Shown here piece by piece: positions 1-6,453 of a stretch of DNA of 8,071 nt. Origin of the DNA: Rhodospirillales bacterium (lineage in GTDB: Bacteria; Pseudomonadota; Alphaproteobacteria; Rhodospirillales; Casp-alpha2); contig JANRAT010000079.1 in NCBI GenBank assembly GCA_030727885.1, positions 1 to 8,071 of the forward strand, written 5' to 3'. The notes beneath the pieces were generated by a model. It worked only from the letters and a program-made list of their open reading frames with translations. It did no database searches and was not told the origin of the DNA. How positions within the stretch are numbered: position 1 is the stretch's first letter; the number at the start of each line of letters is the position of its first letter. The position numbers were made by a program, and so were the translations under genes.

Positions 1-1
1 C

Positions 2-67
2 ATCTGTGCCGGTCTGTTCCCGCTGCTGTCGCACGTCAAGGCGGCCAACATGCGCGGGGATGCATAA
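2..67 (+). CDS. C-terminal end of an unidentified protein (partial)
   Basis: An open frame enters from the left edge and ends at a TAA at 65-67. It encodes about 21 residues, ICAGLFPLLSHVKAANMRGDA, with a hydrophobic stretch followed by basic residues. The stop lies 3 bp before the start of the next glycosyltransferase gene, so this is probably the upstream member of the same operon, possibly another glycan-assembly protein. Too little is visible to assign a family. That this frame is real is inferred from the tight spacing and the lack of any other start context for the following gene. Confidence 0.5.
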   Translation: MCAGLFPLLSHVKAANMRGDA

Positions 68-70
68 CTT

Positions 71-1111
71 ATGGCACGGATCATTCTGGCAGACGACGGC
101 ATCGTCTTCGACGGCAAGACCCCTGAGCAGGGACCGCTCGGCGGTGCCGAATCCTCGGTGATCCAGCTGGTCGAGACACTGGCGGCGCGCGGCCACGACG
201 TCAGCGTCTATAACAAGTGTGCGGCGCCGCTGGACTATCGTGGCGTCAAATGGCGGCCCATCGCATCGGGCGTGCCGGACAGTGCCGATCTTTATATCGC
301 CAACCGCGGCGACAAGCTTCTGTCGCTCTGCCCGAATGCCGGAACGGTTGTCTTCTGGACCCACAATCCGTGCAGCTACATGCTGAAGGCCCGTTACCTG
401 TGGCAGTTCTGGCGTCGTCGTCCGGTGATCGTCTTCATCGGCGACTATCATGCCAAGACCTTGCCGGGCTGGGTGCCGGAAGGCGGGCGCAGAACCATCC
501 CTTATGGTCTGCCCGATCTGTTCTGTGACGCACAACCGGCCGAACAGGTGCCGGGCCCGCGCGCCATCTTTACCTCCAATCCGCTGCGGGGTCTGGACTG
601 GCTGCTGGATCTGTGGAGCCAACGGATCGAGCCGCAAGTGCCGGGGGCCGAGCTGCATGTCTTTTCCGGTGCCGCGACCTATGGCGCTGCCGGTGCGCGC
701 AAGGGCGACGCCATGGGGCAGGTTCTGGCCAAGGTGGAAAGCCTTGCCCAGCAGGGTGTGCGGTTGCGCAAGCCGGTCGGCAAGGCGGCGCTGATCGACG
801 AGCTCAGGCAGGCCCGGGTGATGCTTTATAAAGGCGATATCAACGAAACCTTCTGTCTGGCCATTGCCGAAGCGCAGATTCTCGGCGTGCCGGCGGTGGT
901 GCAGCCGATCGGCTCGATGGTTGAGCGGGTCCGAGACGGGGAAACCGGCTTTATCTGTGACGACGATGATGGCTTCGCACTTGCCGCAAAGCGGTTGCTC
1001 ACCGATGATGCATTGTGGCGCACGCAGCATGACTGCGCCCTTGCGACCCAGCGAGCATGGCGCTGGCCTGATGCAGCTGCCGCGTTCGAGGAGTTGATGG
1101 AACACCGATGA
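71..1111 (+). CDS. GT-B fold glycosyltransferase, GT4-like
   Basis: This 346-residue protein is probably a cytoplasmic or membrane-associated glycosyltransferase that moves a sugar from a nucleotide-activated donor onto a growing glycan. The N-terminal half holds the glycine-rich acceptor-side loop LGGAESS near residues 23-29, typical of GT4 enzymes. The C-terminal donor half holds the E-x7-E motif, E259 to E267 in ETFCLAIAE, followed by LGVPAVV and GETGF, as in the Glycos_transf_1 family. Length fits a single two-domain GT-B enzyme. No signal peptide or membrane segment is evident. The start is 3 bp after the upstream stop and lacks a strong ribosome-binding site, which suggests translational coupling. 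The stop overlaps the next start as ATGA. The family is well supported; donor, acceptor and linkage cannot be read from the sequence. Confidence 0.88.
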   Translation: MARIILADDGIVFDGKTPEQGPLGGAESSVIQLVETLAARGHDVSVYNKCAAPLDYRGVKWRPIASGVPDSADLYIANRGDKLLSLCPNAGTVVFWTHNPCSYMLKARYLWQFWRRRPVIVFIGDYHAKTLPGWVPEGGRRTIPYGLPDLFCDAQPAEQVPGPRAIFTSNPLRGLDWLLDLWSQRIEPQVPGAELHVFSGAATYGAAGARKGDAMGQVLAKVESLAQQGVRLRKPVGKAALIDELRQARVMLYKGDINETFCLAIAEAQILGVPAVVQPIGSMVERVRDGETGFICDDDDGFALAAKRLLTDDALWRTQHDCALATQRAWRWPDAAAAFEELMEHR

Positions 1112-2130
1112 GAATACTTCAAGCGATGGCGGGGGCGGAATTCGGCGGTGCCGAGGTGTTCTTTGTGCGCCTCTGCATTGCCTTGCAGCGTGCCGGTGTC
1201 GAGCAGAAAGTGGTGATCCGGGAAAACCCGGCGCGGGCCCGGCTTCTCAGAAACGGCGGCGTCGAGCCGGTCGAGATGGCCTTCGGTGGTCGCCTTGACT
1301 TTGCCACGCCACGCGCCCTGAAACGCGAAATCCGTGACTTCAAACCCGATATTGTCATGACCTGGATGAACCGGGCGACAAAAATGTGCCCGCAGGGTGA
1401 CTTTGTCCACGTTGCCCGGCTCGGCGGTTATTACGACCTCAAGTACTATCAGCATTGTGATCATCTGATCGGCAATACCCAGGATATCGTCGATTATCTG
1501 ATCGAGCATGACTGGCCGACGGACAAGGCCCACTATCTGCCGAACTTTGTCGACGGAGGAGAGGCCGAGCCGCTGTCGCGGAGCCAATTCTACACACCGA
1601 AAGGGGTGCCGCTGATCGTGGCACTGGGCCGCCTGCATGAAAACAAGGCGTTCGACGTGCTGCTCAGGGCCGTCGCCCGTGTGCCGAATGCCTATCTGTG
1701 GCTGGCCGGCGAAGGGCCGCTCAGGGGTGAGCTGACCAAGCTCGCCGAAGAACTGGCGATCAAGCCCCGGGTCCGTTTCCTCGGCTGGCGCGATGATACG
1801 GCGGCGTTGCTGCGGGCCGCCGATCTGTTCGTCTGCCCGTCCCGTCACGAGCCGCTCGGCAATGTCGTGATCGAAGCCTGGGCGCAGGGACTGCCGGTAG
1901 TCGCCGCCGATTCCATGGGACCCGGCACACTGATCGAAAATATGGAAACCGGCATTCTGGTGCCGGTCGACGACGAGATCCTGATGGCCCGTGCCATCCG
2001 CGCCGTGATCGATGACGACAATCTGGCGGAGCGGATCGCCAGACAGGGCTATAACACCTATCTGGAAAACTTCACCGAAGCGAAGGTCACCGAGCAGTAT
2101 CTGAAATTCTTCGAGCGGATTAAGGGCTGA
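1108..2130 (+). CDS. GT4-family glycosyltransferase
   Basis: This 340-residue GT-B glycosyltransferase starts MRILQAMAGAEFGGAEVFF, with the GGAE acceptor-side loop at residues 13-16. The C-terminal half shows the classic GT4 run: ALGRLHENKAFDVLLRA, LAGEGPLRGEL, VRFLGWRDD and ADLFVCPSRHEPLGNVVIEAWAQGLPVVA. The E-x7-E pair is E248 and E256. The EGPLR and FLG segments belong to the nucleotide-sugar binding side in this family. The protein is likely soluble at the inner face of the membrane. Its ATG overlaps the previous stop in an ATGA junction and asnB follows 2 bp after its stop, so all three are almost certainly co-transcribed and translationally coupled. The substrate is unknown. The operon context suggests extracellular polysaccharide, O-antigen or glycolipid synthesis (inference). 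Confidence 0.92.
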   Translation: MRILQAMAGAEFGGAEVFFVRLCIALQRAGVEQKVVIRENPARARLLRNGGVEPVEMAFGGRLDFATPRALKREIRDFKPDIVMTWMNRATKMCPQGDFVHVARLGGYYDLKYYQHCDHLIGNTQDIVDYLIEHDWPTDKAHYLPNFVDGGEAEPLSRSQFYTPKGVPLIVALGRLHENKAFDVLLRAVARVPNAYLWLAGEGPLRGELTKLAEELAIKPRVRFLGWRDDTAALLRAADLFVCPSRHEPLGNVVIEAWAQGLPVVAADSMGPGTLIENMETGILVPVDDEILMARAIRAVIDDDNLAERIARQGYNTYLENFTEAKVTEQYLKFFERIKG

Positions 2131-2132
2131 CA

Positions 2133-3905
2133 ATGTGCGGCATTGCCGGACTGATGACGACAAACGGAGCTGCACCGGCGGCTGATGTTCTCGCCCGCAT
2201 GGCCAAGGCTCTCGCGCATCGTGGCCCGGACGGGCAGGGTACCTACGGCGTCAAGGATGTCGCGATGGTGCAGACTCGGCTTGCCATCATCGATCTTGAA
2301 ACCGGTGATCAACCCCTCTACGCGCCGGCTGATACAGAGCACGGCAAACTGGCGCTGGTCGCCAACGGCGAGATCTACAATTACATAGAACTGCGCCAGC
2401 AGATGCCCAAGGTCAGCTTCGCCACCGGCTCCGACTGCGAGCCGATACTTTATCTGTATCGCCGCTACGGCATTGATTTTGCCGAGCATCTGCGTGGCAT
2501 GTATGCCGTCGCCATTCACGACGCCGACGACGGGGCGCTGGTTCTGGCGCGCGATCCGTTCGGCATCAAGCCGCTGTATTACGGGATCGCCGAAGACGGC
2601 TTCGTGTTTGCCTCCGAGCCGCACGCACTGCTGGCGGCGGGGATGGTGACGCCGGCTGTCGATGCGGCGAAACGCGACGAGCTGCTGGCGCTGCAATTCA
2701 CCACCGGCGCCGAGACGATCTTTCCGGGCATCTATCGGGTCCTGCCCGGTGAAACTCTGGTGATCCGCAAAGGCCGCATCGAACAGCGCGCCCTGTTGGC
2801 GGCGCTGCCGCCGGGCGGCCCGGTCAAGACGGACCGCGATCAGGCATTGCAGGATTTCGACAGGATCATCACTGATTCCGTCAACGTGCATCAGCGCGCC
2901 GACGTGCCTTATGGGATGTTCCTGTCGGGCGGGATCGACTCGTCGGTGATCCTGGCGGTGATGCGGCGCCTCAATCCGACGCCGGTGCATGCCCTGACGG
3001 CAGGCTTTCCGGGCACCGATGTGCATGACGAGCGCGAGCATGCCCGCGCCGTCGCCAAAGCCGCTGGTGCGGATCATGAAGAAATCACCGTCAGCGAAGA
3101 CGACTTCTGGCGCGAGCTGCCGCAAATCGCCGCCGCGATGGACGATCCGGCCGCCGACTATGCCGTGGTGCCGACCTACATGCTGGCCCGCAAGGCCCGG
3201 TCATCAGGTCTCAAGGTCGTGCTGTCGGGCGAAGGCGGTGACGAGCTGTTCGCCGGTTACGGCCGTTATCGCCGCCAATCAAGACCGGCGATCCTCGGCG
3301 GCAGGCGCATGCGCCACGCGTCGATCATGGCCGGGACCGGTGTGTTGCGCGAGATGCCGGCCGGATGGCGGGACGGCATTGCCGCATCGGAAGCCGAAGC
3401 CCGCGGCTTCGGTCGCAATGCCCTGCAGACGGCGCAGGCGACCGATTGCGCCGACTGGCTGCCGAACGATCTGCTGGGCAAGCTGGATCGCTGTCTGATG
3501 GCGCACGGGGTTGAGGGGCGGGTGCCGTTTCTTGATCCGTTCGTTGCCGATTTTGCATTCCGCCTGCCGGATCGCCTGAAGGTGCATCACCGGTCCGGCA
3601 AATGGCTGCTTCGGAAATGGCTGGAAACGGCCTTGCCGGAAAGCCTGCCGTTCACGAAAAAGCGCGGCTTTACGGTGCCGGTCGGGGCGTGGATTGCCGG
3701 GCGCGGCGCAGCGCTCGGCCCGCTCGTTGCGGCGCAGCCCGGGATCGCCGAGATTTGCGATACGGACGCCGTCAAACGCCTGTTTGCCGCCGGCGACGCA
3801 CAGGGTCAGGCGCAATGGACGCTGCTGTTTTACGCCCTCTGGCACCAGCGCCAGATCATCGGTGCGGATGCATCGGGCGATGTGTTCGCGGTGTTGAGTG
3901 CATAG
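2133..3905 (+). CDS. asnB: Asparagine synthase (glutamine-hydrolysing) / AsnB-type amidotransferase
   Basis: This 590-residue two-domain enzyme takes ammonia from glutamine and uses ATP to amidate a carboxylate, which is aspartate in true AsnB. The start is fixed by MCGIAGL: Cys2 becomes the N-terminal nucleophile of the class II glutaminase once Met is removed. Other glutaminase residues visible are R49 (QTRLAIIDL), the NGE loop at 78-80 and D101. The synthetase domain has the ATP pyrophosphatase loop SGGIDSS at 265-271 and SGEGGDELFAGYGRY from 365. Late motifs GVEGRVPFLD and KWLLRKW are also typical. A Shine-Dalgarno-like AAGGG lies at 2122-2126. Length is within the usual AsnB range. Close homologues in polysaccharide clusters can amidate sugar acids, so placement directly after two glycosyltransferases leaves the true acceptor open. 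The catalytic set looks intact. Confidence 0.93.
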   Translation: MCGIAGLMTTNGAAPAADVLARMAKALAHRGPDGQGTYGVKDVAMVQTRLAIIDLETGDQPLYAPADTEHGKLALVANGEIYNYIELRQQMPKVSFATGSDCEPILYLYRRYGIDFAEHLRGMYAVAIHDADDGALVLARDPFGIKPLYYGIAEDGFVFASEPHALLAAGMVTPAVDAAKRDELLALQFTTGAETIFPGIYRVLPGETLVIRKGRIEQRALLAALPPGGPVKTDRDQALQDFDRIITDSVNVHQRADVPYGMFLSGGIDSSVILAVMRRLNPTPVHALTAGFPGTDVHDEREHARAVAKAAGADHEEITVSEDDFWRELPQIAAAMDDPAADYAVVPTYMLARKARSSGLKVVLSGEGGDELFAGYGRYRRQSRPAILGGRRMRHASIMAGTGVLREMPAGWRDGIAASEAEARGFGRNALQTAQATDCADWLPNDLLGKLDRCLMAHGVEGRVPFLDPFVADFAFRLPDRLKVHHRSGKWLLRKWLETALPESLPFTKKRGFTVPVGAWIAGRGAALGPLVAAQPGIAEICDTDAVKRLFAAGDAQGQAQWTLLFYALWHQRQIIGADASGDVFAVLSA

Positions 3906-3907
3906 CA

Positions 3908-4027
3908 AACACCCCCTCACCTAACCTCTCCCCCTGCGAGGGGGAGAGGGATTATTGAATTGTGCATTGATCCGTGAGTCCCTCGTCCCTACGAAGTGGG
4001 GAAGAGGGAAAGGGAGGGTGTGGGGGC
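3908..4027. repeat. C-rich intergenic repeat, two copies in inverted orientation
   Basis: The 122-bp gap between two converging genes is filled by two related C-rich elements facing each other. The left copy (about 3908-3952) reads ACACCCCCTCACCTAACC and then a hairpin. The right copy (about 3977-4027), read on the minus strand, starts CCCCACACCCTCCCTTTCCC, has its own imperfect hairpin and ends GACGAGGGA. They share the order C-rich lead, CTC-rich left arm, short loop and G-rich right arm. This resembles the CCCTCACC/CTCTCCCC type of palindromic repeats scattered between genes in many proteobacteria (recalled, not searched). It probably forms RNA hairpins that end or stabilise transcripts from both sides. 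Confidence 0.7.
3925..3949 (+). terminator. Strong hairpin downstream of asnB
   Basis: A perfect 10-bp stem (CCTCTCCCCC at 3925-3934 with GGGGGAGAGG at 3940-3949) encloses a 5-nt loop (TGCGA), 19 bp after the asnB stop. There is no T-run behind it, so it may act as a 3' stabilising hairpin or an inefficient terminator rather than a canonical intrinsic terminator. It is part of the inverted repeat pair. Confidence 0.5.
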
Positions 4028-4771
4028 TTACAGTCCCTTTACGGTGATATGCTTGATGATGAAGTCGCCGCCCGTGTCGGAAATGCGCACGCCGTCGAAC
4101 GGGTCGGAGAATGCCCGGTCGGAGGTCGAAATCAGCTCCTTGCCGTCGACGCTGACGTACAGCAACCGGTAGCCGATCTGCGCCTGGTCTCCCTGAAACA
4201 CGCCGACCTCGAAATGGTTTTCGCTGATCCACGACGACATCTCCATCTCGAGCGCAAAGGCGTTGGAGATTTTGGCCCGGGTGACGATGATGTTTTCAGT
4301 GGCTGTGGCCGTGCCGGTCTGCGTGTTGGTGGCGCGTTTGAGAATCTGCCCGAGCAAGACCTTGGCGAAGTCATCACCACTGTTGGTGCTTGATGTCTGA
4401 GCCGGTTGCGCCTGGATCAGTCTGTTCCTGAGGCCCCAGCCGGATTCGATGAAGTATTCACCGCTCAAGACCTGCCATGCCGGGTTGGCGGTATAGTTGC
4501 CGTCGGCAAAACCGTCGTCGAGCAGAGTGGCGTTCCACGGGCTCGTCTGGCCCGATGCGAGCGCCCGCAGGTCCCGGAGGAACAGCGGATCGGCGGCTTT
4601 CGACTTTTCGGCTTCATCGATCATCTTGTTCAGTCGTGCGATGAAGTCCTGCATTGTCGCCGTTCCGGTGTTCGACGTTGGGTCTGACCAGGTCGAATAG
4701 CGCGTGCCCTCGGCATTCAGGGTGCCTGATGTCAGGCTGAGAAGAATGGCGGCAATGAATAACGCTCGCAT
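4028..4771 (-). CDS. Secreted protein of unknown function, possible lectin-like domain
   Basis: This encodes 247 residues. The start at 4771 is chosen because a GGAGG Shine-Dalgarno sequence sits just upstream (complement of CCTCC near 4780) and because it begins with a clean Sec signal peptide, MRALFIAAILLSLTSGTLNA, probably cut before EG at residue 21. The open frame continues upstream to 4942 but that part looks non-coding. The mature protein has a charged, possibly helical stretch (about 40-72), then DDGFADGNYTANPAWQVLSGEYFIESGWGL (split as 85-99 and 100-114), a Thr/Ser/Gln/Ala-rich linker (about 122-160) and a beta-rich C-terminus ending in ITVKGL. The 'FADG-Y--NPAW-V-SG' pattern and the beta-rich tail recall concanavalin-A/LamG-like domains, which is only a suggestion. 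It would act in the periplasm or outside the cell. It is transcribed divergently from pyrC. Confidence 0.75.
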   Translation of the reverse strand: MRALFIAAILLSLTSGTLNAEGTRYSTWSDPTSNTGTATMQDFIARLNKMIDEAEKSKAADPLFLRDLRALASGQTSPWNATLLDDGFADGNYTANPAWQVLSGEYFIESGWGLRNRLIQAQPAQTSSTNSGDDFAKVLLGQILKRATNTQTGTATATENIIVTRAKISNAFALEMEMSSWISENHFEVGVFQGDQAQIGYRLLYVSVDGKELISTSDRAFSDPFDGVRISDTGGDFIIKHITVKGL

Positions 4772-4871
4772 GGCGTAACCTCCGGGTTTTATTGTTAAGG
4801 TGCGCACACCCGGCATTCGGGTGACGCGTTGTTGTCTGGACAGAAAGCAAAAATCATGCGAGCAACGGGTT
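4772..4871. promoter_or_regulatory. Divergent intergenic region between the secreted-protein gene and pyrC
   Basis: This 100-bp region must carry the start signals for both flanking genes. On the minus strand a good GGAGG precedes the secreted-protein start. On the plus strand a 6-bp hairpin (CACCCG at 4807-4812, CGGGTG at 4818-4823, loop GCATT) lies in the likely pyrC leader. No convincing -35/-10 pair could be picked for either gene. No strong Shine-Dalgarno sequence is visible before pyrC. Confidence 0.4.
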
Positions 4872-5918
4872 ATGGCTGAAATCACACGTGTAACCCTGAA
4901 ACGACCCGATGACTGGCACGTCCATTTCCGTGATGGTGTCATGCTTCAGACCGTTGTACCAGCAACAGCGCGCGAATTCGCCCGCGCCATCGTCATGCCC
5001 AATCTGGTGCCGCCGGTCACCGACATCGCCGCCGCCGAGGCCTATCGCCAGCGAATTCTGGATGCGGTGCCTGCCGGACGCACGTTCACGCCGCTGATGA
5101 CCGCGTACCTGACCGACCAGACATCCCCGGAAACCCTGCGCGAAGGGGCCAAACGCGGCGTCTTCAGCGCCGTCAAGCTGTACCCGGCCGGGGCCACCAC
5201 CAACTCGGCATCCGGTGTCACCGATATCGCCAAAGTCATGCCGGTACTCGAAGTCATGCAGGAAATCGGTCTGCCGCTGCTGATTCATGGTGAAGTGACC
5301 AGCCCGGAAATCGACATTTTTGACCGCGAAGCGGTGTTTATCGAACGTACTCTCGGGCCGCTGCTGGCCAGCCTGCCGGCGCTCAAGGTGGTGCTGGAAC
5401 ACGTCACCACAAAAGAAGCGGTCGATTTCGTCTCTGCGCAGGATGCATCCGGAATTGGTGCCACGATCACGGCGCACCATCTGATGATCAACCGCACCGA
5501 TCTGTTCAAGGGCGGCATCCGCCCGCATCTGTATTGTCTGCCGATTGCCAAACGCGAAGTGCACCGCCAGGCGTTGCGCCGCGCTGCCGCTTCGGGGGAT
5601 CGCCGGTTCTTTCTCGGCACCGACACGGCCCCGCACGCTAAGCATCTGAAGGAAGCGGCCTGCGGCTGTGCCGGTGTCTATTCGGCGCCGGTGGCAATGC
5701 CGATCTATGCCCAGGCATTCGACGAGATGGGGGCGCTGGACAAGCTCGAAGCCTTCGCCTCGCTGAACGGGCCGGCGTTTTACGGTCTGGCCGCCAATAC
5801 CGACACCATCACGCTGCTGCGCAAACCCTGGACGGTGCCGGCCAGCATTGCCGTCGACGGCGGCTCGGAGCTGGTCCCGTTCATGGCCGGCGAGACGCTT
5901 AACTGGCAGCTTGCTTAG
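4872..5918 (+). CDS. pyrC: Dihydroorotase, class II (PyrC)
   Basis: This zinc amidohydrolase interconverts N-carbamoyl-aspartate and dihydroorotate, the third step of de novo pyrimidine synthesis, in the cytoplasm. The start at 4872 gives 348 residues, the same length as E. coli PyrC, and begins [22 protein letters not shown]. The frame is open back to 4800, but those codons do not resemble the family. Metal ligands are visible: H16 and H18 in HVHFRDG, the carboxylated lysine K102 in [13 protein letters not shown]139 in LIHGEVT, H177 in LEHVTT and D251 in LGTDTAPH. Other hallmarks are [17 protein letters not shown] and CGCAGVY. The sequence matches the remembered E. coli enzyme closely along its whole length, so the call is firm. 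It stands alone rather than next to pyrB. Confidence 0.97.
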   Translation: MAEITRVTLKRPDDWHVHFRDGVMLQTVVPATAREFARAIVMPNLVPPVTDIAAAEAYRQRILDAVPAGRTFTPLMTAYLTDQTSPETLREGAKRGVFSAVKLYPAGATTNSASGVTDIAKVMPVLEVMQEIGLPLLIHGEVTSPEIDIFDREAVFIERTLGPLLASLPALKVVLEHVTTKEAVDFVSAQDASGIGATITAHHLMINRTDLFKGGIRPHLYCLPIAKREVHRQALRRAAASGDRRFFLGTDTAPHAKHLKEAACGCAGVYSAPVAMPIYAQAFDEMGALDKLEAFASLNGPAFYGLAANTDTITLLRKPWTVPASIAVDGGSELVPFMAGETLNWQLA

Positions 5919-5928
5919 CCGTCCAATC

Positions 5929-5945
5929 CTTCGAGACGCTCGAAG
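5929..5945. terminator. Small hairpin between converging genes
   Basis: A perfect 7-bp stem, CTTCGAG (5929-5935) with CTCGAAG (5939-5945) and a 3-nt loop ACG, sits in the 49-bp gap between pyrC and the minus-strand gene. No T-run follows on either strand, so termination is only a possibility. It may be a short remnant of a dispersed intergenic repeat. Confidence 0.35.
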
Positions 5946-5967
5946 AATGACAGCAGATTATGGAAAA

Positions 5968-6339
5968 TTAACCGAGGGTTTTCTTCGCGGCCTGGCCGCC
6001 GCCGATGCGGACGCGGCGGATCAGTGTGTTGAGCATGCTGATGACCATCGGATCGGTCTCCTTCAGAATCCGCTCAAAAATCCGCTTCGGCACGATGATG
6101 CAGGTCGTCTTGACGGCCGCGCGGGCTGTTGCCATCCGTACGGATTGGTCGACCAGCGCCATTTCGCCGACCAGTTCGCCGGCATTGATGATTGCTATCA
6201 CCAGCTCGGCAGTGCCATCGCCGACGGCAATCTCGACCTTGCCGGATTCGATCAGGAAGGCTTCCTCGCCATGATCTCCCTGCGCAAAAATAACCTGACC
6301 CGGCTTGTAGTCGCGGCGTTCAAGGACGTCATCGGTCAT
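5968..6339 (-). CDS. Stand-alone cyclic nucleotide-binding domain protein
   Basis: This protein of 123 residues consists almost entirely of one CRP/PKA-type cyclic nucleotide-binding domain. It begins MTDDVLERRDYKPGQVIFAQGDHGEEAFLIESG (split as 1-20 and 21-33), the usual first beta strands. It has the phosphate-binding cassette at about 54-74: GELVGEMALVD followed by VRMATARA, with E59 and R68 in the positions that contact ribose and phosphate. A helical C-terminus (ERILKETDPMVISMLNTLIRRV) replaces any DNA-binding or catalytic domain. The start is set by AGGAG 7 nt upstream; the longer open frame up to 6753 runs into acuI and is not credible. It probably senses cAMP or cGMP and passes the signal through protein contacts. 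The partner is unknown. It is divergent from acuI and converges on pyrC. Confidence 0.85.
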   Translation of the reverse strand: MTDDVLERRDYKPGQVIFAQGDHGEEAFLIESGKVEIAVGDGTAELVIAIINAGELVGEMALVDQSVRMATARAAVKTTCIIVPKRIFERILKETDPMVISMLNTLIRRVRIGGGQAAKKTLG

Positions 6340-6356
6340 GCTGTGTCTCCTGTTCG

Positions 6357-6374
6357 AGCCAACATAGGTTGGCT
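6357..6374. promoter_or_regulatory. Operator-like inverted repeat over the minus-strand -10 box
   Basis: AGCCAAC (6357-6363) and GTTGGCT (6368-6374) form perfect 7-bp arms around a 4-bp spacer, ATAG. The repeat covers the predicted -10 box of the minus-strand promoter, where a dimeric repressor would block transcription. No regulator gene is in the window. Evidence is positional only. Confidence 0.4.
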
Positions 6375-6389
6375 GCAGGGCTTCGACAA
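6361..6389 (-). promoter_or_regulatory. Predicted sigma-70-like promoter for the cyclic nucleotide-binding protein gene
   Basis: Read on the minus strand, TTGTCG (complement of 6384-6389) and TATGTT (complement of 6361-6366) are 17 bp apart, close to the sigma-70 consensus. Transcription would start about 15 bp before the ATG, giving a very short leader that contains the AGGAG. The -10 box lies inside an inverted repeat. Confidence 0.45.
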
Positions 6390-6392
6390 TCA

Positions 6393-6420
6393 TTGACGTT
6401 AACGGAAGGGTGCGTATGGT
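6393..6420 (+). promoter_or_regulatory. Predicted sigma-70-like promoter for acuI
   Basis: TTGACG (6393-6398) and TATGGT (6415-6420) are separated by 16 bp and lie about 34 bp before the acuI ATG. The leader would carry the AGGAG at 6440-6444. The -35 box is one base from the TTGACA consensus. Confidence 0.5.
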
Positions 6421-6431
6421 CTGCAGCAGAC
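6419..6431. promoter_or_regulatory. Short inverted repeat at the acuI -10/+1 region
   Basis: GTCTG (6419-6423) and CAGAC (6427-6431) flank CAG, spanning the end of the predicted -10 box and the expected transcription start. The position suits a repressor site. The arms are only 5 bp, so chance is possible. It differs in sequence from the repeat at 6357-6374. Confidence 0.3.
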
Positions 6432-6453
6432 GAGTATTCAGGAGATACAGACG

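Noticed and set aside
826..2175. A 449-codon open frame on the minus strand opposite the glycosyltransferase genes
   Set aside because: It mirrors two clearly conserved glycosyltransferase genes. Its translation shows no recognisable motif and is rich in His, Gln and Arg, as expected of an antisense shadow in GC-rich DNA.
2058..3125. A 355-codon minus-strand open frame opposite asnB
   Set aside because: It lies opposite the conserved asnB and its translation looks like a shadow (His/Arg/Gln-rich, no domain). There is no ribosome-binding evidence.
3602..3958. A plus-strand frame ending in NTPSPNLSPCEGERDY that reads through the intergenic repeat
   Set aside because: The peptide end is the translation of the C-rich repeat, which often produces such false tails. 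The rest is out of frame with asnB.
4028..4942. A longer form of the secreted protein starting at 4942
   Set aside because: It would overlap the start of pyrC and bury the signal peptide. The start at 4771 has a strong GGAGG and a clean signal sequence.
4800..5918. A 372-residue form of PyrC starting at 4800
   Set aside because: The extra 24 residues do not resemble PyrC. The start at 4872 gives the usual length and the usual N-terminus just before RPDDWH.
5848..6396. A 182-codon plus-strand open frame across the pyrC end and the cyclic nucleotide-binding gene
   Set aside because: It runs out of frame through the end of pyrC and antisense to a conserved domain, with no motif of its own.
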